This document shows, piece by piece, positions 1 through 5,662 of a stretch of DNA of 40,574 nt. Under the pieces are notes generated by a model. The model was not told the DNA's origin, did no database searches, and saw nothing but the letters and a program-made list of their open reading frames with translations. How positions within the stretch are numbered: position 1 is the first letter of the stretch; each line of letters starts with the position of its first letter. The stretch spans positions 1-40,574 of the forward strand of contig JAMLIM010000030.1 of assembly GCA_023954175.1 (NCBI GenBank). The letters are read 5' to 3'. Origin of the DNA: Rhizobacter sp. (GTDB taxonomy: Bacteria; Pseudomonadota; Gammaproteobacteria; Burkholderiales; Burkholderiaceae_C). The translations under genes were made by a program, and so were the position numbers.

Positions 1-846
1 GTTCCAGCCGGCGCCGACGACCATGCCGATCGAGGCGATCTCGTCTTCCGCCTGCACGATCGCGAAGTTGTTGCGGCCGGTGTCCTTGTCGACCCGGTAC
101 CGGGCGCAGTATTTCTGAAAGCCTTCGATCACCGAGGTCGAGGGCGTGATCGGGTACCAGGCGGCGACCGTCGCGCCGCCGTACACGCAGCCGAGCGCCG
201 CCGCCGAATTGCCGTCGACGAAGATCGCATCGCCGACGCGCTCGGCGTGGCGCACCTTGAGGCCGATCGGCGCCAGGTGGTCGCGCGCGAACTCGCGCCC
301 CGCGGTGAGCGCGCGCACGTTCGAGTCGAGCAGCCGCTCCTTGCCGCGAAACTGCTCGGTGAACAGCGCTTCGATCTCCTGCGGATCGATCTCGAGCAGC
401 ACCGACAGCGCACCGACGTACATGATGTTCTTGAACAGCTGACGCTGGCGCGAATCCTCGTAGGTCGCATTGCAGATCGCGGTGAGCGGCATGCCGATCA
501 CGTTCACGTCCTCGCGAAACGCGCTCGGCGGCAGCGGGCGCGTGCTGTCGTAGAACAGGTAGCCGCCGGGCTCGATCTCGGCCAGGTCCTGCGCCCAGGT
601 CTGCGGGTTCATCGCGACCGTCATGTCGAGGCCGCCACGCCGGCCGAGGTAGCCCTTCTCGCTGACACGCACCTCGTACCAGGTCGGCAGGCCCTGGATG
701 TTGCTCGGAAAGATGTTGCGCGGGCTGACCGGCACCCCCATGCGCAGGATCGCCTTCGCGAACAGCTCGTTGGCCGACGCCGAACCCGAGCCGTTGACGT
801 TGGCGAACTTGATGACGAAATCGTTGACTGCCTCGATGCGGTTCAT
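1..846 (-). CDS. 2-oxoacid:acceptor oxidoreductase, fused gamma-alpha subunit (KorA-like), 3' end outside window
   Basis: The 282 visible codons start with ATG at 846 (MNRIEAVNDFVIKFANVNGS). The first ~190 residues look like the gamma domain of 2-oxoacid:ferredoxin oxidoreductases, with an early glycine/serine-rich turn (NVNGSGSASANEL) and RRGGLDMTVAMNP. The alpha domain starts near residue 200 and shows AAWYPITPSTSVIEGF and VQAEDEIASIGMVVGAG, hallmarks of the alpha subunit that works with the TPP-binding beta subunit. The family oxidatively decarboxylates a 2-oxoacid (often 2-oxoglutarate) to acyl-CoA and passes electrons to ferredoxin or a flavoprotein. The upstream gene on the same strand, 35 bases away, encodes a likely electron partner, and a beta subunit is expected beyond the window edge. 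Substrate cannot be settled from this sequence; 2-oxoglutarate is the best guess. Confidence 0.88.
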   Translation of the reverse strand, partial: MNRIEAVNDFVIKFANVNGSGSASANELFAKAILRMGVPVSPRNIFPSNIQGLPTWYEVRVSEKGYLGRRGGLDMTVAMNPQTWAQDLAEIEPGGYLFYDSTRPLPPSAFREDVNVIGMPLTAICNATYEDSRQRQLFKNIMYVGALSVLLEIDPQEIEALFTEQFRGKERLLDSNVRALTAGREFARDHLAPIGLKVRHAERVGDAIFVDGNSAAALGCVYGGATVAAWYPITPSTSVIEGFQKYCARYRVDKDTGRNNFAIVQAEDEIASIGMVVGAGWN

Positions 847-881
847 ACCGGCCTTTGCTTGACCTCGCGTCACTCGCTGCC

Positions 882-2795
882 TCATGCCGTTGCTCGAACG
901 GCCTTTTTCTTGCTTGCTGCCTTCGCGTCGCGGCAGGCGGCCCCGGCGTAGGTGCTCTGAAACAGGAACTTCTGCATGTCCCAGGCGCCCGTCGGGCAGC
1001 GCTCGGCGCACAGGCCGCAGTGCAGGCAGACGTCCTCGTCCTTGACCATCACGCGGCCGGTCTTCACCGGCTTAGAGACGTACAGGTCCTGCGTCAGGTT
1101 CAGGGCCGGTGCGCTCAGGCGCGTGCGGAGCTCGGCCTCCTCGCCATCGGCGGTGAAGGTGATGCAGTCCATCGGGCAGATGTCGACGCAGGCATCGCAC
1201 TCGATGCAGGCGGGCGCGGAGAACACCGTCTGCACGTCGCAGTTCAGGCAGCGCTCCGCCTCCTTGAACGCGGTCGCGGCGTCGAAGCCGAGTTCGACCT
1301 CGATCTTGATGCTCGCGAGCGCCGTCTCGGCCGCCGCCCACGGCACCTTGAAGCGCAGGTCGTTCGAGATGGCGTTGTCGTAGCTCCACTCGTGGATGCC
1401 CATCTTCTGCGACATCAGGTTCACGTGCGGCGCCGGGCGCGTGCGCACGTCCTCGCCGTGGAGGAAGCGGTCGATCGACACCGCCGCCTCGTGCCCGTGC
1501 GCCACCGCCGTGATGATGTTCTTCGGCCCGAACGCGGCGTCGCCGCCGAAGAACACGTCCGGGCGCGTGGACTGCAGCGTGGCCGGATCGAGCACCGGCA
1601 GGCCGTGGCGGTCGAAGTCGATGCCGCTGTCGCGCTCGATCCAGGGGAAGGCGTTCTCCTGGCCGACGGCCACCAGCACGTCGTCGCATTCGAAGAAAGC
1701 GTCGGGCTCGCCGGTCGGGACGAGCGAGCGCCGGCCGGCGTCGTCGTAGCGTGCCTGCACGATCTCGAAGCTCATGCCGACGAGCCGGCCGCCCTCGTGC
1801 ACGAAGGCCTTGGGCACGTGGAAGTTGATGATCGGGATGCCCTCGTGCTGCGCATCCTCCTTCTCCCACGGCGAGGCCTTCATCTCGTCGAAGCCGCTGC
1901 GCACGATGACCTTCACGTCGCGCGCGCCGAGGCGGCGCGCCGAGCGGCAGCAGTCCATCGCGGTGTTGCCGCCGCCGAGCACGATGACGCGCGCGCCGAT
2001 CGCCTCGATGTGGCCGAACGAGACCGACGCCAGCCAGTCGATGCCGATGTGGATGTTCGCACCCGCCTCCTCGCGGCCGGGCAGCGGCAGGTCGCGCCCG
2101 CGCGGTGCGCCACAGCCGACGAAGACCGCGTCCCACTTGCCGTCCGCGAGAAACGCCTTCATCGAATCGATGCGCTCGCCGCCGCGGAACTCGACACCCA
2201 TGTCGAGGATGTAGCCCGTCTCCTCGTCGATCACGGATTCGGGCAGGCGAAAGCGCGGGATCTGGCTGCGCATGAAGCCGCCCGCCTTCGCCTCCGCATC
2301 GAACACCGTCACCGCGTAGCCGAGCGGTGCCAGATCGCGCGCGACGGCAAGCGACGCCGGCCCGGCGCCGATGCAGGCAACGCGCTTGCCCTTGCGCGAT
2401 GACACCGCCGGCATGCGCGCGACCACATCGCCCTTGTGGTCGGCCGCGACGCGCTTGAGGCGGCAGATCGCGACCGGCTCCGGCAGACCCTTGCCCCCGA
2501 GGGCTTCACCCTGGCCCCCCGCGGGGGCGCTCCCGACTCGGGGCGGCCCATCGTCGGGACCACCACCCTCCTCCACCCGCGAACGCCGGCACGCCGGCTC
2601 GCACGGCCGGTCGCAGGTGCGCCCGAGGATGCCGGGAAACACGTTCGAGACCCAGTTCACCATGTAGGCGTCGGCGTAGCGGCCGGCGGCGATCAGGCGG
2701 ATGTACTCGGGGACCGGGGTGTGGGCCGGGCAGGCCCATTGGCAATCGACGACCTTGTGGAAATAGGCGGGATCGGCAATGTTCGTGGGTTGCAA
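882..2795 (-). CDS. GltD-like FAD/NAD(P) oxidoreductase with N- and C-terminal iron-sulfur domains
   Basis: A 637-residue protein related to the glutamate synthase small subunit. In order: an N-terminal Cys cluster (DCQWACPAH near residue 17, TCDRPCEPAC near 60); an FAD Rossmann motif (VACIGAGPASLAVARDL); an NAD(P) motif (VIVLGGGNTAMDCC); a second FAD contact (FFGGDAAFGPKNIIT); and a C-terminal two-cluster ferredoxin domain (CIECDACVDICPMDC, CLHCGLCAERCP). It probably moves electrons between the neighbouring 2-oxoacid oxidoreductase and NADP(H) or ferredoxin, by analogy with KorC-type subunits (inference). I chose the TTG start at 2795 because AGGAGA lies 5-6 bases upstream and the protein then begins MQPTNIADPAYFHKVVDC; the frame is open further up to 2897. 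Oddity: residues ~77-105 (GGGPDDGPPRVGS onwards) have no place in the family and correspond to a GC-rich repeat inserted in frame. Confidence 0.9.
   Translation of the reverse strand: MQPTNIADPAYFHKVVDCQWACPAHTPVPEYIRLIAAGRYADAYMVNWVSNVFPGILGRTCDRPCEPACRRSRVEEGGGPDDGPPRVGSAPAGGQGEALGGKGLPEPVAICRLKRVAADHKGDVVARMPAVSSRKGKRVACIGAGPASLAVARDLAPLGYAVTVFDAEAKAGGFMRSQIPRFRLPESVIDEETGYILDMGVEFRGGERIDSMKAFLADGKWDAVFVGCGAPRGRDLPLPGREEAGANIHIGIDWLASVSFGHIEAIGARVIVLGGGNTAMDCCRSARRLGARDVKVIVRSGFDEMKASPWEKEDAQHEGIPIINFHVPKAFVHEGGRLVGMSFEIVQARYDDAGRRSLVPTGEPDAFFECDDVLVAVGQENAFPWIERDSGIDFDRHGLPVLDPATLQSTRPDVFFGGDAAFGPKNIITAVAHGHEAAVSIDRFLHGEDVRTRPAPHVNLMSQKMGIHEWSYDNAISNDLRFKVPWAAAETALASIKIEVELGFDAATAFKEAERCLNCDVQTVFSAPACIECDACVDICPMDCITFTADGEEAELRTRLSAPALNLTQDLYVSKPVKTGRVMVKDEDVCLHCGLCAERCPTGAWDMQKFLFQSTYAGAACRDAKAASKKKAVRATA
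2481..2567 (-). repeat. GC-rich multi-hairpin repeat inserted in frame inside the GltD-like gene (copy A)
   Basis: Read on the minus strand: arms TCCCGAC/GTCGGGA (2553-2559 and 2531-2537) enclose the loop GGGCCGCCCC (2540-2549). A perfect palindrome CCCCCGCGGGGG (2516-2527) and a small AGGG/CCCT hairpin follow. The same order of hairpins and the same loop occur in the two copies at 4491-4655. The length, 87 bases, is divisible by three, so the reading frame survives and 29 residues are added between the CEPACRR and PVAICRLKR motifs. The limits are set by where family-like protein resumes and are approximate. Confidence 0.7.
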
Positions 2796-3033
2796 CGAAG
2801 TCTCCTGGGCCGTGCCATGCGGGCTCGCCGTCCACAGCGAACGGCCGCGCGCGCGCCTTGCGGCGCCCGCGAAGTCTAAGCGCAGCGCAATTCCCACGCT
2901 GCGCGCACCCCCGGTTTCAGGGGATGGCGCGGCGACCGGCTGGAAGCGGATGAATCCGCCACGGGTGCGGGAAGGTGCGCGCTCTAGAACGAGTCGTCAC
3001 AATGGGTGGATCAACCGAACCAGGGGGAACGCC

Positions 3034-4482
3034 ATGAACGCACCCGTATTCAACCTCGACGAAGTCATGATGCCGGCCGAGTTCAAGCGCTGCTTCGACG
3101 CGCAACGTGCCGCCTACCTGGCGCGGCCCGAGCCGACATACGCCGAGCGCAGCATCGACCTGCAGTCGCTCGTGCGACTGCTCAAGGAAAACCGCGACGC
3201 GCTGATCGAAGCGATCAACCAGGACTACGGCAATCGCTCCGCGTTCGAGACGCTCTTCACCGAGTACTACGTCGTGCTCGAGACGATCCAGGACGCGGCG
3301 AAGAACTTGAAGCGCTGGATGAAGCCGCAAAAGCGCCGCATCGACTTCATGACCTATCCCGGCGCGCGAAACCGCGTCATCCCGCAGCCGCTCGGCGTCG
3401 TCGGCGTCATCGTGCCGTGGAACTTCCCGCTCAACCTGAGCTTCGCGCCGCTCGCCGCGATCCTCGCCGCCGGCAACCGGGCGATGGTGAAGATGTCGGA
3501 GAACTCGAGCCATCTTGCGGCACTGCTCGCGCGCCTGAGCCCGAACTACTTCCCCGAGGACAAGCTGAAGTTCTTCGAGGACGGCGGCGGCCGCGGACCG
3601 GCGTTCTCCTCGCTGCCCTTCGATCACATCCTCTTCACCGGCTCGGGCGCGACGGGCCGTGCGGTGATGGCGAACGCCGCGCGCAACCTGACGCCGGTTA
3701 CGCTCGAGCTCGGCGGCAAGTCGCCCGCGATCGTCGGCCCGGACTTTCCGATCAAGACCGCGGCCGAACGCATCATCTGGGTCAAGATGCTCAACGCCGG
3801 GCAGATCTGCACCAACATCGACTACGTGTTCCTGCCCGAGGGCGCGGTGCCGGAATTCGTCGAGCATTGCAAGCGGCTCGTCGCCGAACGCTACCCGGAT
3901 CTGAACGGCCCCGACTACACGTCGATCATCGACGAGCGCTCCTTCGCCCGCCTGCAGGGCGCGCTCGACGACGCGCGCGCAAAGGGCGCGACGCTCGTGA
4001 ACCTGGCCGAAGGACAGACGCCCGATGCGGCGCGCCGGAAGTTCGCGCCGCATCTCGTGCTCGACCCGACCGAGGACATGCTGTTGATGCAGCGCGAGAT
4101 CTTCGGCCCGATCCTGCCGGTGCGCACCTACCGCGACCAGCAGCAGGTGGCCGACTACATCAACGCGCACGACCGGCCGCTCGCGATCTACCCCTTCACG
4201 AACGACCGCGCGCTGCAGGACTTCTACATCTCGCGCGTGATGTCGGGTGGGGTCTCGGTCAACGAGGCGCTGCTGCACGTCGGCCAGCATGACCTGCCGT
4301 TCGGCGGCGTCGGCGCCAGCGGCATGGGCCACTACCATGCGCAGGAAGGCTTCAACACCTTCTCCAAGTTGCGCCCGGTGTTCTACCAGGGGCCGTTCTC
4401 GGCGATCCAGATGATGTTCCTGCCGCCCTATGCGGGCCGCGCGACCAGGATCCTGAATCTGCTGATCAAGCTCAAGACCTGA
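3034..4482 (+). CDS. Coniferyl-aldehyde-dehydrogenase-like aldehyde dehydrogenase
   Basis: A 482-residue NAD(P)-dependent aldehyde dehydrogenase. Visible family motifs: VIVPWNFPL with Asn130, FTGSGATGR for cofactor binding, catalytic Glu225 in LELGGKSP, catalytic nucleophile Cys259 in NAGQICTN, and QREIFGPILPV near residue 355. Length, the C-terminal YHAQEGFNTFSKLRPVF segment and the hydrophobic tail fit the coniferyl aldehyde dehydrogenase (CalB) branch, which oxidises aromatic or long-chain aldehydes to acids. The actual substrate is unknown. I chose ATG 3034 because of the strong AGGGGG ribosome-binding site just upstream; the frame remains open to 2779. The gene is divergent from the oxidoreductase pair at 1-2795 and convergent with the SDR gene, with the tandem repeat in between. 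Confidence 0.93.
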   Translation: MNAPVFNLDEVMMPAEFKRCFDAQRAAYLARPEPTYAERSIDLQSLVRLLKENRDALIEAINQDYGNRSAFETLFTEYYVVLETIQDAAKNLKRWMKPQKRRIDFMTYPGARNRVIPQPLGVVGVIVPWNFPLNLSFAPLAAILAAGNRAMVKMSENSSHLAALLARLSPNYFPEDKLKFFEDGGGRGPAFSSLPFDHILFTGSGATGRAVMANAARNLTPVTLELGGKSPAIVGPDFPIKTAAERIIWVKMLNAGQICTNIDYVFLPEGAVPEFVEHCKRLVAERYPDLNGPDYTSIIDERSFARLQGALDDARAKGATLVNLAEGQTPDAARRKFAPHLVLDPTEDMLLMQREIFGPILPVRTYRDQQQVADYINAHDRPLAIYPFTNDRALQDFYISRVMSGGVSVNEALLHVGQHDLPFGGVGASGMGHYHAQEGFNTFSKLRPVFYQGPFSAIQMMFLPPYAGRATRILNLLIKLKT

Positions 4483-4490
4483 GCGCGCAA

Positions 4491-4572
4491 ACCAACGAAG
4501 CGTCGGGCCGCCCCAAGCTTCATTGCTCCCCCTCGGGGGGCGGGCGCCGCAGCGCGGCGACCTTGGGGGTCG
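4491..4572 (+). repeat. GC-rich multi-hairpin repeat, tandem unit 1 (copy B)
   Basis: An 82-base unit starting 8 bases after the aldehyde dehydrogenase stop. It can fold as four successive hairpins: CAACGAAGC/GCTTCATTG (4493-4501, 4517-4525, one mismatch) around the loop GGGCCGCCCC; CCCCC-TC-GGGGG (4528-4539); CGCCGC-AGC-GCGGCG (4545-4559); and CGACC-TTGGG-GGTCG (4558-4572). It may act as a transcription terminator for one or both convergent genes, though no U-tract is seen. Confidence 0.85.
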
Positions 4573-4655
4573 ACCAACGAAGCGCCGGGCCGCCCCAAGC
4601 TTCGTTGCTCCCCCTCGGGGGGGCGGGCGCCGCGGAGCGGCGACCTTGGGGGTCG
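4573..4655 (+). repeat. GC-rich multi-hairpin repeat, tandem unit 2 (copy C)
   Basis: A near-exact direct copy of the preceding unit, one base longer. The first stem is perfect here: CAACGAAGC (4575-4583) pairs with GCTTCGTTG (4599-4607). The third hairpin keeps its stem (CGCCGC/GCGGCG, 4628-4642) but its loop is GGA instead of AGC. It ends 4 bases before the SDR stop codon. Confidence 0.85.
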
Positions 4656-4658
4656 ACA

Positions 4659-5468
4659 TCAAATTCCGGCGCGGCCGATCGCACCTGCCACACGCCGCAC
4701 GAGCCACTTCGGCGCTGCGCGGCCGGCGATCGTCGCGGCGGCGTTGAGCTTGCCGGGCACACAGATCACGGCCCCCTGCATGCAGGCGCGATAGCCTTCG
4801 GCGGCCACCGCCTCGACATCACCGATCAGGAAGCCGGGAAGCTTCGCGAGTTGCGCATTCGTTTCGACCGCGGCAGTGAGCATGTGCGTCGCGGTGATGC
4901 CGGGGCACAGTGCAGTGGCCGTCACGCCCGTCCCGCGCAACTCCTCGGCGAGCGATTCGGTGAGCGACAGCACGTAGGCCTTGGTCGCTGCATACACCGC
5001 AAGCGACGGCACCGGCTGGAAGGCGGCGATCGACGCCACGTTCAGGATGCGCCCCTGCCCGCGCCCGACCATCGCCGGGACGAAGGCCGACAGCATCGCC
5101 GTCAGGCCGCCGACGTTCAGATCGATCATCGGCTGCACACGCTGCCTTGCCATGCCCACGAAGCCGCCCTGCTCGAGCACGCCCGCGCAGTTGACGAGGA
5201 TGTCGATCGCGAGCCGCCGCCGGCGCAGCGCCGCCGCGAGCTTCTCGGCAGCCGCGGGGTCGGCGAGGTCGGCCGCGAGCGCGACCGCCTTCACGCCAAA
5301 TTCATCCGCGAGCGCCGCGGCGAGCGCCTCGAGCTTGTCGGCGCGGCGCGCGACCAGCACCAGGTTCACGCCATCGCGCGCAAGGCGGCGTGCGAGCGCC
5401 TCGCCGATGCCCGACGACGCGCCGGTGACGAGTGCGGTCTGTGTGTTTCCCGATCCTGCGCTTGCCAT
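4659..5468 (-). CDS. Short-chain dehydrogenase/reductase (SDR) family protein
   Basis: A 269-residue classical SDR. The N-terminal TGASSGIG motif (about residues 15-22) binds the dinucleotide, NCAG (in ILVNCAGVLEQ) stabilises the sheet, VASIAA supplies the catalytic Ser, and YAATK the catalytic Tyr and Lys. Dinucleotide preference is not certain; basic residues after the second strand (VARRADKLEAL) favour NADPH. The C-terminal ~50 residues (PKWLVRRVAGAIGRAGI) resemble the DltE/YqjQ-like SDR subgroup. ATG 5468 is preceded by AAGGGCAG. The substrate is not predictable. Convergent with the aldehyde dehydrogenase gene. Confidence 0.9.
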   Translation of the reverse strand: MASAGSGNTQTALVTGASSGIGEALARRLARDGVNLVLVARRADKLEALAAALADEFGVKAVALAADLADPAAAEKLAAALRRRRLAIDILVNCAGVLEQGGFVGMARQRVQPMIDLNVGGLTAMLSAFVPAMVGRGQGRILNVASIAAFQPVPSLAVYAATKAYVLSLTESLAEELRGTGVTATALCPGITATHMLTAAVETNAQLAKLPGFLIGDVEAVAAEGYRACMQGAVICVPGKLNAAATIAGRAAPKWLVRRVAGAIGRAGI

Positions 5469-5584
5469 GAAGCTGCCCTTTGCGCTTGTTATCCCGGCGC
5501 CCTGCCGGGATGATTCGGCATCGTATCGCGCAGCGTGTGCGCGCAGGGTGTGCTCCTGGATCGCGTGAGCCTCCTGGTTACGTA

Positions 5585-5649
5585 GTCTGCTTGCGTCGTC
5601 TGGTTGCGTCTTCTGCTTGCGTCTTCGACTTGCGTCGCTTGCTTGCCTC
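5585..5649. repeat. Five tandem copies of a 13-base repeat
   Basis: The units GTCTGCTTGCGTC, GTCTGGTTGCGTC, TTCTGCTTGCGTC, TTCGACTTGCGTC and GCTTGCTTGCCTC follow without gaps. They lie in the 194-base spacer between the cytochrome stop codon and the SDR start. Seen directly; function unknown. Otherwise I see nothing in that spacer. Confidence 0.85.
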
Positions 5650-5662
5650 GCTCGCCCGCGCC

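Noticed and set aside
855-2402. A 515-codon plus-strand frame opposite the GltD-like gene
   Set aside because: Mirror of a clear FAD/iron-sulfur enzyme; no domain.
2917-4707. A 596-codon minus-strand frame opposite the aldehyde dehydrogenase and through the repeats
   Set aside because: Antisense; its N-terminal part is merely the translated repeat, a usual source of false hypothetical proteins.
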